NCBI RefSeq assembly: GCF_000384375.1
Contig: NZ_ARVX01000001.1
Location: forward strand, 1,798,001 to 1,862,000
Length of the DNA: 64,000 nt
DNA from: Methylotenera versatilis 79
GTDB lineage: Bacteria; Pseudomonadota; Gammaproteobacteria; Burkholderiales; Methylophilaceae
Direction of reading: 5' to 3'
In this document: piece after piece, positions 9,712-19,767 of the stretch
How positions within the stretch are numbered: position 1 is the stretch's first letter
Layout of the letters: each line of letters opens with the position of its first letter
Position numbers and translations under genes: made by a program
The notes under the pieces: model-generated
The model's input: only the letters and a program-made list of their open reading frames with translations
Database searches by the model: none
Told to the model about the DNA's origin: nothing

Positions 9712-12700
9712 GTGTCTGAAAATTTTGATATAGGCCCTTTAACTTGGGTTAAAGACCAGATAGATCAATCACTTGCTGCTGTTTTAGATAATCTAAAATC
9801 AGTACAAGGCAATTTGCATGACACCGCCCCGATGCGTTTTTCGCAAACGCATTTATACCAAGCATCTGGCGCGCTGGATATGGTGGGTTTGGAAGGATGT
9901 AAACGTTTTTGTACTGAGTTAGAAAAGTTAGCGAGTCGTTTAGACAAAAAAACACTGGATGCGACGCCAGAACTGATGGATGCATTTGTGAAAGCAGTTG
10001 AGGCTTTGCAAACTTATCTGCAAGATTTACTGAATGGCGCACCTGATATTCCATTGCGCTTATATTCAATTATCAATCCTATCGTCTTGGCACTTGGCGA
10101 AACGATGGATGAAAGCGAATTGTTTTTCCCTGATACCACTAATAGCGCACCGAAAGACTTGCCTTCTAAACAATTGGAAGCTGCAGAATATCCAGCATTT
10201 ATTGTCGAACAGCGCATCAACTATCAAAAATCTTTATTAGGCTGGCTACAAACAAAGCAAAGTAATGCGCTGCATTTGATGACGGAAGCGGTGAGCAATG
10301 TTAGCCAAGCGCAGAAAAAGAATAGCGAAAAAACTTTATGGTGGGCGGCGAGCGCATTTACTGAATCGTTAGAGCAAAAAGAAATTGCTGAAAATATTGG
10401 TGCAAAACGCCTATGCCGCAAGCTAGATCAAGAGTTGCGCAATCTTGCTGAAGGCGTAACTAAACCGCACAGCAACTTATTGCGCGATATTTTGTATTAT
10501 GTGGCGATTAGCAATGTAGACAGAGATAACGTCCAAAAAGTAAAGGAAGTGTTTGAACTGAATCTTTTGGTCGATAAGAAAAACACAGTTAGTTTTGATG
10601 CAAGCTCAATTGATGCAATTGAGTTAACGGTTGTAGAAGAGTTAATTACGCAGCTAGAAGCGTTGCGTGAATTGTGGGATGACGTATCGAATACCATTGA
10701 TTTTAGCAAAGTAGATGCCACCGCCAGTTTTGCGCAAGTGGACGTGGATAATGTGTTAATCACCAAGTTTTCTGACACACTGGCCGTTAGCCAAGCATTC
10801 ACGCAGCAATTAAGCCAAGTGGTTGTGATTGATTTGTACGCCGCTTTACAACTTGCCAGCAATACTTTGCGCGATGATGCGACTAAAGTGAATCATGCTG
10901 CCTTGATTGAAGTTGCCGCTGCACTTAATTTGTTAGAGACTTCGCTGAACCATTATCAGCATTTAGATGCAGACCGCGTACAAAAATTACTGTCTGAAAT
11001 GCATCGATTAGAAGCGATTTCATCTGGTGAAAGTTATGATCGATTAGATGGTGAAAGAACGGGCGAACTTGATCGCGACACGATAAAAGCGCTGGTTACG
11101 CAGATTAAAGAATCACTCAAAACCACGGAGCAAGCGTTGGATAGCTTTTTCCGCAATCCAGTGGAAAAATCACCGCTTGCATTAACCGCTAAACCGTTGA
11201 AACAAGTTGCGGCTGTTTTTGATATGTTAGGTTTAGCCACACCGACTGCTATCGTGAAAGCGAGTAATCGTTTAGTCGAACAGTTTCAAACCGAAGACTA
11301 TGTGCCAAAGCAACAGCATTTTGAGTTGGTCGCAGAAAGTTTGAGTATGGTTGGCATTTATGCCGATGAAATGCCAAAAATACGTCCTGAATCAGAATCG
11401 GCGCTTGAGTCTGCTGTCGTGCGTCTGACAGATATTCTTGCAGAAGCGGGTATTCAATTTAATGTTGATGGTTTACAAGAAGGTGATTCAATTAGCAAGA
11501 CCTCAGACCAAGCTGTGCTTGATTCGATTACTGAAACTTCTAATTACTCAAACCAGAACCTATCAGAAAAAACAACAGACTCAGCGTCTAAATTAGTCAC
11601 CAGTGCTAGCGACGTCATGGTGATTGACCAAGCCTTTGATGCAGAACTGTTGGATATTTATCTGACGGAAGCAGAGGAAGTGCTGGCGCATATCGCTCAA
11701 AATTGCCAAGCGTTGCGCGTGAATGTGACAGATAGTGAAGCATTGGTTGAAGTTAGGCGTAGTTATCACACGTTAAAAGGCAGTGGACGTACCGTTGGTT
11801 TAACTGTGATGGGTGATATTGCTGGCCAAGTAGAGCAGTTTTTAAACGGTGTTTTAGATAAAAAATCGTTGCTTGAAGCGTCGCAAATTGCAGGGATAGA
11901 GCAAATGAGTGCGGCTTTTGCTGATTGGGCAGCAGAGCTACGCGCAAATGGGCAAGTTGAAATCAATCAAACAGCGTGGTCTGCCCGCGCGGCATCACTT
12001 TCTCAAGCGACTGAGAACAATGTTGTTCAAGATGCAGACGTTCAAACTTCCCCAGGATTAGAGTCCGATGCAGAGCAATCTGAAACTATTAACGCGGAAA
12101 ATGCACAGTCAGAGCAACTACCAGTTAAAGACTTAACACCTAAAAAAGCCAAGAAAACAGAGCCTCAAGTGTTAATCGGCGGTACACGAAAAATGAGTCG
12201 TGCTTTCTATGATATTTTTGTTAAAGAAAGTATGCAAAATATCACCATCTTAGAACAGGACGTTGCCAAACTCATCGCAGATGCAAACTTAACACCATCA
12301 CCAGCAGCAAAAGTGGCGATTCACACGCTGGCTAGCAATGCACTTGCGGCAGAATTTAAGCCAATGGGCGAACTGGGCCGCGCATTGGAAGCTTGGTTAA
12401 ATGAAGTTGAAACTTGGACGCCACAACACACTGCTTTATTTGGCAACACGGTTAAATCTCTTTCTACCATGTGGGTGAAAATTTCAGAGTTGCGCAATCC
12501 ACGTTCTGCCAGGGCATTGATTGAAGTGCTTAACGAAGCAACCGACCAAGCGCGACAAAATAAAGCCTTAACGGTGACATTCAATGAAGTGCTGGAGTCG
12601 GTAGAAGAAATTACTTTCACCTTGCCAGACGTTTTAATACCAAATGAAATAATTCAGACTGACGTTCCTAGTGTTGAGATATTGACTGAAGTTAGCGTGC

Positions 12701-15084
12701 CTAACTTTAATCAAGGCGTTGACTCATCAGAAAACATAGTTGTTAATCCAGTTGAAACAACTGCCAACGATTTAATAGAAGTCAGTCATGACGATTATGA
12801 AGTTAAATTAGTCACTGAAGGTAAGGCTTATAGCAGTACAGCAATTAATGCTGATGATAGCAATATAGATTTGAACAAAGCGCAGGTTGATCAAGAGCTT
12901 CTCACCATGTTCATCGAAGAAGCGCGCGAAATTCTGCCTGAAATCGGGTCGGAATTGCGCGCTTGGCGTGCCAACCCCAAACAATCAGAACATCCAGATG
13001 CGTTACAGCGTGCTTTGCACACGTTAAAAGGCAGTGCGCGCATGGCAGGTCAATCTGGCTTGGGCGATGCTGTGCATGAGATGGAAGATTTGGTGATTCG
13101 CTCACTCAAACGTAAAACGGTCGAGATTGATTTTGACAATATGTTTGTCGATTTAGACAAAATCGGTAGTTATTTTGAAGAGGCACTAGAAAGTACGCCA
13201 GCCGAAACAATCAATGCAATTAAGCAGCAAGATGCGCCGCCATCAGGCCGTGTAACGGATCGTAAAGCGCAATTTTTGCGTATGCGCGCAGATACTCTGG
13301 ACCGATTGATTAACGATGCGGGTGAGATTTCAATCACGCGTTCGCGCATGGATAGAGAGATTAGCGGCGTTAAACAATCTTCAAACGATTTAACTGAGAG
13401 CGTGACACGTTTACGTAATTATTTACGTGAATTGGAAATCGAAGCGGAAACACAGCTGCAATCTCGTTTGAATATTTTGCAGGAATCGAATGAGAATTTT
13501 GACCCGTTAGAGTTTGACCGATTTACACGCCTGCAAGAATTAACACGCATGATTGCTGAGAGCGTGAACGATGTGGCGACCATTCAGCATGGTTTGTTAT
13601 CGCATTTAGGCCAATCTGAAGCGGCATTGCAACAGCAAAACCGTATGAACCGTGATTTACAACAAACGCTGCTAGGTGTACGAATGTTGCCATTCCAGCA
13701 AATTGCAGAGCGTTTACAGCGTATCGTGCGGCAAACGGCACGTGAGCTTAAAAAGTCGGCAGATTTAGTGATTGTTGGCGAAACGACAGAAATCGATCGT
13801 AGCGTGTTGGATAAATTGGGTGCGCCATTAGAGCATTTACTGCGTAACGCCGTCGCGCATGGATTAGAGTCGCCAGCGGAACGCAAAAAACAAGGCAAAG
13901 CGCCAATTGGCAAGATTGAGCTGAAAATACGCCAAGAGAACGATGAAATTCATATTACTGTTACCGATGATGGCGCAGGTATAAACTTGCAGCGCGTAAA
14001 AGAAAAAGCCATTAAAAATAAACTGATCGATGAAGCTGCTGAAATGACAGAACAGTCATTGATGTCGATTATTTTTGAATCAGGCTTTTCAACGGCAGAT
14101 AAAGTGTCGCAAATTTCTGGTCGAGGTGTTGGCTTAGATGTGGTGCGCAATGATATTAGCGGCTTGGGCGGACGTGTTGATTTAAATAGCGAGTTTGGTA
14201 AAGGTACGGTATTTAACGTGCATTTACCTGTCACGTTAACAGTGGCGCAGGTACTTGCTGTGCGCTCAGGTGATTTGATTTATGCGTTGCCAGTCGGCAT
14301 GATTGAGCAAGCGCAGAAAATCAAGCGTCAAGATTTAGTTAACGCCTACAGCACAGGCGAAATCAACTGGGCGGGCAAACAATATCCGATTCATTATTTA
14401 TCTAAATTATTAGACCACGAAGAGCATCAGCCAGAAGACTATAATTATTCTTCTGTATTATTGCTACGCAGCGGTTCGTATAACATTGCGCTGCATATTG
14501 ATGAGGTGATTGGCAATCAAGAGGCGGTGATGAAGCCGATTGGCGCGCAACTAGCACGTGTACCAGGCATTGTTGGCGCGACAGTTGCGGGTGACGGTAA
14601 GATCATGTTGATTATTAATCCAGTGCAACTGGCTAATCGTGAAATATTAGCGGTCGGCAGTGTAGTGGTTAAAGCGGCCAAAAAAGCCGCTAAAGTAATC
14701 AATAAACCGCGCGCTTTGGTAGTGGATGATTCACTGACGATGCGCAAGGTGTTAGGTCGGTTGCTTGAGCGCGAAGGTTTTGAAGTGCTGATAGCGAAAG
14801 ATGGTATGGATGCTATGCAAGTATTGCAACAATCGACACCAGATATTATTTTAACTGACATCGAAATGCCGCGTATGGACGGTTTTGGTTTGGCACGAAA
14901 TATTCGAGATGATGCGCGTACCGCAAAAACACCGTTGATTATGATTAGCTCACGTACAGCAGATAAACATCAGAATTTGGCGAAAGAAATTGGCGTGGAT
15001 GCTTTCTTTGGTAAGCCTGTGCAAGATGAGGAATTAATGAGTAAGGTCAATGAGTTGCTGACTAAAAAGCGAACTAAACACTAA
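9712..15084 (+). CDS. chpA: ChpA/PilL hybrid CheA-type kinase with multiple Hpt modules and C-terminal receiver
   Basis: A giant 1790-residue kinase. The N-terminal 600 residues hold degenerate Hpt/FimL-like bundles (QASGALDMVGL near 45, KQVAAVFDMLGL near 500) without a phosphorylatable His. Two intact Hpt domains follow, with H686 (YHTLKGSGR) and H1103 (LHTLKGSARMAG); a further degenerate one lies between (IHTLASNALAAEF, about 865). Then come the dimerisation helices, the HATPase (N-box N1379 in LRNAVAHGLESP; DDGAGI; GRGVGLDVV), a CheW domain (about 1500-1640) and a receiver with D1716 (LTDIEMPRMDG). It phosphorylates PilG and PilH under control of PilJ and PilI. The start is GTG with GTGGAG 11 nt upstream. 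A terminator ends the cluster. Confidence 0.94.
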   Translation: MSENFDIGPLTWVKDQIDQSLAAVLDNLKSVQGNLHDTAPMRFSQTHLYQASGALDMVGLEGCKRFCTELEKLASRLDKKTLDATPELMDAFVKAVEALQTYLQDLLNGAPDIPLRLYSIINPIVLALGETMDESELFFPDTTNSAPKDLPSKQLEAAEYPAFIVEQRINYQKSLLGWLQTKQSNALHLMTEAVSNVSQAQKKNSEKTLWWAASAFTESLEQKEIAENIGAKRLCRKLDQELRNLAEGVTKPHSNLLRDILYYVAISNVDRDNVQKVKEVFELNLLVDKKNTVSFDASSIDAIELTVVEELITQLEALRELWDDVSNTIDFSKVDATASFAQVDVDNVLITKFSDTLAVSQAFTQQLSQVVVIDLYAALQLASNTLRDDATKVNHAALIEVAAALNLLETSLNHYQHLDADRVQKLLSEMHRLEAISSGESYDRLDGERTGELDRDTIKALVTQIKESLKTTEQALDSFFRNPVEKSPLALTAKPLKQVAAVFDMLGLATPTAIVKASNRLVEQFQTEDYVPKQQHFELVAESLSMVGIYADEMPKIRPESESALESAVVRLTDILAEAGIQFNVDGLQEGDSISKTSDQAVLDSITETSNYSNQNLSEKTTDSASKLVTSASDVMVIDQAFDAELLDIYLTEAEEVLAHIAQNCQALRVNVTDSEALVEVRRSYHTLKGSGRTVGLTVMGDIAGQVEQFLNGVLDKKSLLEASQIAGIEQMSAAFADWAAELRANGQVEINQTAWSARAASLSQATENNVVQDADVQTSPGLESDAEQSETINAENAQSEQLPVKDLTPKKAKKTEPQVLIGGTRKMSRAFYDIFVKESMQNITILEQDVAKLIADANLTPSPAAKVAIHTLASNALAAEFKPMGELGRALEAWLNEVETWTPQHTALFGNTVKSLSTMWVKISELRNPRSARALIEVLNEATDQARQNKALTVTFNEVLESVEEITFTLPDVLIPNEIIQTDVPSVEILTEVSVPNFNQGVDSSENIVVNPVETTANDLIEVSHDDYEVKLVTEGKAYSSTAINADDSNIDLNKAQVDQELLTMFIEEAREILPEIGSELRAWRANPKQSEHPDALQRALHTLKGSARMAGQSGLGDAVHEMEDLVIRSLKRKTVEIDFDNMFVDLDKIGSYFEEALESTPAETINAIKQQDAPPSGRVTDRKAQFLRMRADTLDRLINDAGEISITRSRMDREISGVKQSSNDLTESVTRLRNYLRELEIEAETQLQSRLNILQESNENFDPLEFDRFTRLQELTRMIAESVNDVATIQHGLLSHLGQSEAALQQQNRMNRDLQQTLLGVRMLPFQQIAERLQRIVRQTARELKKSADLVIVGETTEIDRSVLDKLGAPLEHLLRNAVAHGLESPAERKKQGKAPIGKIELKIRQENDEIHITVTDDGAGINLQRVKEKAIKNKLIDEAAEMTEQSLMSIIFESGFSTADKVSQISGRGVGLDVVRNDISGLGGRVDLNSEFGKGTVFNVHLPVTLTVAQVLAVRSGDLIYALPVGMIEQAQKIKRQDLVNAYSTGEINWAGKQYPIHYLSKLLDHEEHQPEDYNYSSVLLLRSGSYNIALHIDEVIGNQEAVMKPIGAQLARVPGIVGATVAGDGKIMLIINPVQLANREILAVGSVVVKAAKKAAKVINKPRALVVDDSLTMRKVLGRLLEREGFEVLIAKDGMDAMQVLQQSTPDIILTDIEMPRMDGFGLARNIRDDARTAKTPLIMISSRTADKHQNLAKEIGVDAFFGKPVQDEELMSKVNELLTKKRTKH

Positions 15085-15106
15085 TTTAACAGCTTAGTTA
15101 ACACGT

Positions 15107-15146
15107 AAAAACCGCTAGACTTTTAATTAAGTCTAGCGGTTTTTTG
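15107..15146 (+). terminator. Terminator of the pil-chp cluster
   Basis: An 11-bp stem AACCGCTAGAC / GTCTAGCGGTT with a 10-nt loop, followed by TTTTTT, 22 bp after the chpA stop. Confidence 0.9.
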
Positions 15147-15179
15147 CATTTATTTAAGTCAATATTTTCAACATATGTT

Positions 15180-15209
15180 TTGTGATACTGATGCAGGTGC
15201 GGGTAAAAT
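15180..15209 (+). promoter_or_regulatory. Predicted dnaE promoter
   Basis: TTGTGA (15180-15185), an 18-bp spacer and TAAAAT (15204-15209). Transcription would begin near 15216, which places the upstream ATG at the transcript end and supports use of the ATG at 15270 for dnaE. Confidence 0.45.
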
Positions 15210-15269
15210 AGCGCAATGCAAAACGAAGTCAATATTCAATCAGACGCTATACAAATAGACACGGCACAA

Positions 15270-18200
15270 ATGTCAGGCCCACGATTTGTACATTTGCGTT
15301 GCCATAGCGAGTATTCAATTGTAGATGGTACAGTACGCATTGATGATTATATTCAAGCCGCCAGTGCTGACGCCATGCCAGCAGTGGCTTTAACCGATTT
15401 AAGTAATTTATTTGGTGCAATCAAGTTTTACAAAGCAGCACGTGGTCGCGGCATTAAACCCATTTTAGGCTGCGATATTTGGCTAGAAAATGCTAAAAAT
15501 CGTGATCAAGCACATCGCTTATTATTGTTGGTGCAAAATGCAGTCGGTTATCGTCAATTATGTGGATTATTAAGTCGCGCATTTCTTGAAAATCAGTATC
15601 GCGGGCGCGCCGAAATCAAGCAAGAATGGTTGCTGAATACAGAAGGTTTGTTGCTGATTTCTGGCAGCGTGCAAAGTGATATTGGCGCCGCATTCAGTGC
15701 GGGCAATAACGCGCATGCCGCGCAATTAACGAACACTTGGTCTGAACTGTTTCCTAATCGCTTTTATCTAGAAATCCAGCGCGTTTCTGAGTCTAAAGAT
15801 AGTCCTGCGCAAGAATTTTTAATTCAACAAATATTAGATTTAGCCAGTGCTGCTGAGTTACCAGTAATCGCCACACACCCGATACAATTTACTACGCCAG
15901 ATGATTTTAAAGCACATGAAGCCCGAACCTGCATTGCAGAAGGCTATATGTTGGCTGATAAACGTCGACCGAAAAATTTCACTGAGCAACAATATTTCAA
16001 ATCACAGACAGATATGTGCGCACTGTTTGCGGATATTCCTGAAGCCTTAGCCAATACAGTTGAGGTCGCTAAACGCTGTAATTTGGTGATTGAGCTGGGC
16101 AAAAACTATTTACCGAATTTCCCCACGCCAGACCAATCTAGCTTAGATACCTATTTGGTTGCGCAATCGCATATCGGCTTGGCAGCGCGTTTAAACAGTT
16201 TATATCCGGATGATGTTAAGCGTGAAGCCAAGCGGGCTGAGTATGCAGATAGGCTTGAATTTGAGTGCAAAATCATCAATCAAATGGGTTTTGCGGGCTA
16301 CTTTTTAATCGTTGCAGACTTTATCAATTGGGCGAAAAATAATGGCGTACCTGTTGGACCAGGCAGGGGTTCTGGTGCTGGCTCTCTAGTTGCGTACAGT
16401 TTGAACATTACCGATTTAGATCCGTTGCAATATAATTTGCTGTTTGAACGTTTTTTAAATCCAGATCGTGTTTCCATGCCTGACTTCGATATCGACTTCT
16501 GCATGGATGGACGTGATCGCGTGATTGATTACGTGAAGCAAAAATATGGCTTAGATGCGGTATCGCAAATTGCCACCTTCGGTACCATGGCGGCTAAAGC
16601 CGTGATTCGCGATGTTGGCCGCGTGCTCGATCTGCCATTTAATTTTGTGGATGGCATTGCGAAATTAATCCCACTGGAATTAGGCATTACGCTAAGCAGC
16701 GCCTTAGAAAAAGAACCGCAATTACAAGAGCGCCGCGAAAAAGAAGAAGAAGTTGCCGAGTTATTAGAGTTAGCATTAAGACTAGAAGGCTTAGTGCGAA
16801 ATGTCGGCATGCACGCAGGTGGCGTATTGATTAGCCCAAGCAAAATATCCGATTTCTCACCGATTTATTGTCAGCCTGATGGTGGCAGTTTAGTCAGCCA
16901 GTATGATAAAGACGATGTAGAAGCAGTCGGCTTGGTTAAGTTTGACTTTTTGGGATTAAGAACGCTGACGATTTTAGAATTGGCGTTAGTCAATGCCAAT
17001 AAACAGCGAGCTGTTGCGGGTGAGTCGCCACTCAGTTTTGAAACCTTGCCGCTTAACGATAAAGCCAGTTACCAATTACTCAAAACGGCTAATACTACCG
17101 CCGTATTCCAGCTGGAATCACGCGGCATGAAAGATATGCTCAAGCAGGCAAAGCCAGATTGCTTTGAAGATATTATTGCGCTGGTAGCATTGTATCGTCC
17201 TGGCCCGATGGATTTGATACCGGATTTTTGCCGCCGTAAACATGGCCAGCAGCGCGTGGAATATCCGCATCCAGCCACAGAATCTATTCTTAAAGAAACT
17301 TACGGCATCGCGGTTTATCAAGAGCAGGTGATGCAAATTGCGCAAGTGGTGGCAGGTTACAGCTTGGGTGGTGCGGATTTGCTGCGTCGCGCCATGGGTA
17401 AGAAGAAAAAAGAGGAAATGGATGCGCAGCGCGCCATTTTTGTAGAAGGTTCGCTTAAAAATGGCCTTAACGAAAAGCAGGCGACTGAATTATTTGATTT
17501 GCTAGAAAAGTTTGCTGGATATGGTTTTAATAAATCGCATGCAGCGGCTTATGCTTTAGTGGCTTATCACACCGCCTATTTAAAAGCGCATTATCCGGCT
17601 GCATTTTTGGCCGCGACCATGTCTGCAGATATGAATAACACCGATAATATTCATAGCTTCTTTGATGATTGCGCGCCGAATAAAGTCGAAGTGTTGGCGC
17701 CTGATATCAATCAAAGTGGCTACCGATTCTTACCAATAAACAACAGCCAAATGTTGTATGGTTTAGGCGCGGTAAAAGGCACGGGCTTAGCTGCGATTGA
17801 GCTGATTATGGCTTCGCGAGAAGCGAGTGGGCCGTTTAAAAGTTTATTCGATTTTTGTAACCGATTAGATTTACGTAAAGTGAATCGACGCGTGATTGAG
17901 TCGCTTATTCGTGTTGGTGCATTTGACAAATTAGAGCCGAACCGCGCCGCGTTGTTGGCAGCTGTTAGCATGGCGATTGCCGCAGCAGAGCAAAATAATA
18001 GCAATGCAGGGCAAGATAATCTATTCGGTGATGTATCCGAGACCAAACACGATTTGCCAAACGTAGCAGCTTGGTCACCACAACAAGCGTTGATTGAAGA
18101 AAAAGCCGCCTTGGGTTTTTATTTAAGTGGGCATCCATTTTTAAACGCCAAGCAAGATGTCAGTCAATTTGTGCGTGGTTCGTTGGCAGACTTAACACCT

Positions 18201-18722
18201 CAAGAACAGCCAAAACTGATGGCGGGCATTGTTGTGGGCGTGCGCATCCGTATGACGCAGCGCGGTAAAATGGCGATTGTGACGATTGATGATGCGATAT
18301 CGCGTGTGGATGTGGTTGTCGGTAGCGAAATGCTCAATCAATCTGCGCAATTAATTAAAGAAGATGCCTTGCTGATTATAGAAGGGCGCGTGAGCCATGA
18401 TGATTTTTCAGGCGGAATACGGGTTAATGCGCGTAAATTGTATGATTTAGCCTCTGCGCGCAGCCAATATGCCAGCATGTTAAAGATTTCGTGTAATGGT
18501 CAATCAGATGCGGCAAAGTTGACGGCGATATTAAATCCTTATCGCAGAAAAGCAGCAGAAACCGATAAAAAATTGTGCCCGATTAAGATTGAATATCACA
18601 ATACGCAAGGCCAAGCCAGTATGATGCTGGGTGATGCATGGCGTGTAGAGCTGCATGACGAATTATTGCAAAATCTGACCGCATGGTTATCCAAAGAAAA
18701 TGTTAAAATCTTATATAATTAA
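15270..18722 (+). CDS. dnaE: DNA polymerase III alpha subunit
   Basis: A 1150-residue replicative polymerase (C-family). It has an N-terminal PHP domain (RFVHLRCHSEYSIVDG), the palm with the catalytic acidic motif PDFDIDF (P404, D405, D407 in this numbering, matching the E. coli positions D401/D403), a tandem helix-hairpin-helix, and a C-terminal OB fold (around 980-1060). An in-frame ATG at 15216 would add 18 residues; the ATG at 15270 gives the family N-terminus M-S-G-P-R-F-V-H-L and leaves a leader after the predicted -10 box. It copies the chromosome within the Pol III holoenzyme. A GTTAAAATCTTATATAAT stretch at its 3' end may serve accA. Confidence 0.96.
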   Translation: MSGPRFVHLRCHSEYSIVDGTVRIDDYIQAASADAMPAVALTDLSNLFGAIKFYKAARGRGIKPILGCDIWLENAKNRDQAHRLLLLVQNAVGYRQLCGLLSRAFLENQYRGRAEIKQEWLLNTEGLLLISGSVQSDIGAAFSAGNNAHAAQLTNTWSELFPNRFYLEIQRVSESKDSPAQEFLIQQILDLASAAELPVIATHPIQFTTPDDFKAHEARTCIAEGYMLADKRRPKNFTEQQYFKSQTDMCALFADIPEALANTVEVAKRCNLVIELGKNYLPNFPTPDQSSLDTYLVAQSHIGLAARLNSLYPDDVKREAKRAEYADRLEFECKIINQMGFAGYFLIVADFINWAKNNGVPVGPGRGSGAGSLVAYSLNITDLDPLQYNLLFERFLNPDRVSMPDFDIDFCMDGRDRVIDYVKQKYGLDAVSQIATFGTMAAKAVIRDVGRVLDLPFNFVDGIAKLIPLELGITLSSALEKEPQLQERREKEEEVAELLELALRLEGLVRNVGMHAGGVLISPSKISDFSPIYCQPDGGSLVSQYDKDDVEAVGLVKFDFLGLRTLTILELALVNANKQRAVAGESPLSFETLPLNDKASYQLLKTANTTAVFQLESRGMKDMLKQAKPDCFEDIIALVALYRPGPMDLIPDFCRRKHGQQRVEYPHPATESILKETYGIAVYQEQVMQIAQVVAGYSLGGADLLRRAMGKKKKEEMDAQRAIFVEGSLKNGLNEKQATELFDLLEKFAGYGFNKSHAAAYALVAYHTAYLKAHYPAAFLAATMSADMNNTDNIHSFFDDCAPNKVEVLAPDINQSGYRFLPINNSQMLYGLGAVKGTGLAAIELIMASREASGPFKSLFDFCNRLDLRKVNRRVIESLIRVGAFDKLEPNRAALLAAVSMAIAAAEQNNSNAGQDNLFGDVSETKHDLPNVAAWSPQQALIEEKAALGFYLSGHPFLNAKQDVSQFVRGSLADLTPQEQPKLMAGIVVGVRIRMTQRGKMAIVTIDDAISRVDVVVGSEMLNQSAQLIKEDALLIIEGRVSHDDFSGGIRVNARKLYDLASARSQYASMLKISCNGQSDAAKLTAILNPYRRKAAETDKKLCPIKIEYHNTQGQASMMLGDAWRVELHDELLQNLTAWLSKENVKILYN

Positions 18723-18771
18723 ACCGTTTGCCATTGTTAAGTAATATAAATCTGCTGGGTAATATAAATTC

Positions 18772-19767
18772 ATGACATTAAGACGCGCGACAGATACAAA
18801 AATAAGCTATTTAGATTTTGAGCAACCGATTGCAGAGCTTGAGAGGCGTATTGATGCGCTACAAGTGTCGCACGATGAGCATGACGCTTTGGATATATCA
18901 AAAGAGCTAGACCAGTTAGAAAAAAAACAAAAAAAGCTACTGCAAGAAACCTATCAAAATTTAAGCGCTTGGCAAATTTCGCAAGTGGCACGCCATCCGC
19001 AAAGACCTTACACGCTGGATTATATTCGTGAGATATTTACCGATTTTGAAGAATTACATGGTGATCGTGCTTATGCAGATGACCCAGCGATTGTTGGCGG
19101 ATTAGGTCGATTTGAAGGTATTCCAGTGGTCGTTATCGGTCATCAAAAAGGCCGTGATGTAAAAGAACGCCAATACCGCAATTTTGGTATGCCGCGACCT
19201 GAAGGCTATCGTAAAGCATTGCGCTTATATCGTTTGGCAGAGAAATTTAATTTGCCGATTATCACGCTAATTGATACGCCGGGTGCTTATCCAGGTATTG
19301 GTGCGGAAGAGCGTGGACAGAGTGAGGCGATTGCTAAAAATCTATATGTGATGGCTGAACTTAAAACGCCTATTATCGGTGTGATTATTGGTGAAGGCGG
19401 CTCTGGCGGCGCATTGGCTTTGGGCGTTGTTGATCATTTGCTGATGTTGCAATATTCGACTTACTCTGTGATTTCACCTGAAGGTTGCGCTTCTATCTTA
19501 TGGAAAAGCGCCAGCAAAGCGCCTGAAGCAGCAGAAACACTAGCCATTACTGCCGATAGGTTAAAGTCGCTAGGCTTGGTTGATACTATCATCAGTGAGC
19601 CATTAGGCGGCGCGCATCGTGATATTCCTTTAGTGATGCAATCATTGCGTAAAACGCTTAAAGATCAATTGCTTGCATTGCAGAAAAAAGATACCGAACA
19701 GCTATTAACGGCACGCTATGCCCGTTTGATGAGTTATGGAAAATTTAAAGAAACAACGCCAAAATAA
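18772..19767 (+). CDS. accA: Acetyl-CoA carboxylase carboxyltransferase subunit alpha
   Basis: A 331-residue protein, close to the usual 315-325. Crotonase-type carboxyltransferase signatures are intact: [36 protein letters not shown] and [13 protein letters not shown] with the oxyanion Gly-Gly pair. With AccD it transfers the carboxyl group from carboxybiotin-BCCP to acetyl-CoA, the first step of fatty acid synthesis. The N-terminal helix (about 20-60) is rich in Lys and Glu as in other AccA proteins. The dnaE-accA-tilS order is common in proteobacteria. Its 3' end overlaps the tilS frame. Confidence 0.96.
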   Translation: MTLRRATDTKISYLDFEQPIAELERRIDALQVSHDEHDALDISKELDQLEKKQKKLLQETYQNLSAWQISQVARHPQRPYTLDYIREIFTDFEELHGDRAYADDPAIVGGLGRFEGIPVVVIGHQKGRDVKERQYRNFGMPRPEGYRKALRLYRLAEKFNLPIITLIDTPGAYPGIGAEERGQSEAIAKNLYVMAELKTPIIGVIIGEGGSGGALALGVVDHLLMLQYSTYSVISPEGCASILWKSASKAPEAAETLAITADRLKSLGLVDTIISEPLGGAHRDIPLVMQSLRKTLKDQLLALQKKDTEQLLTARYARLMSYGKFKETTPK

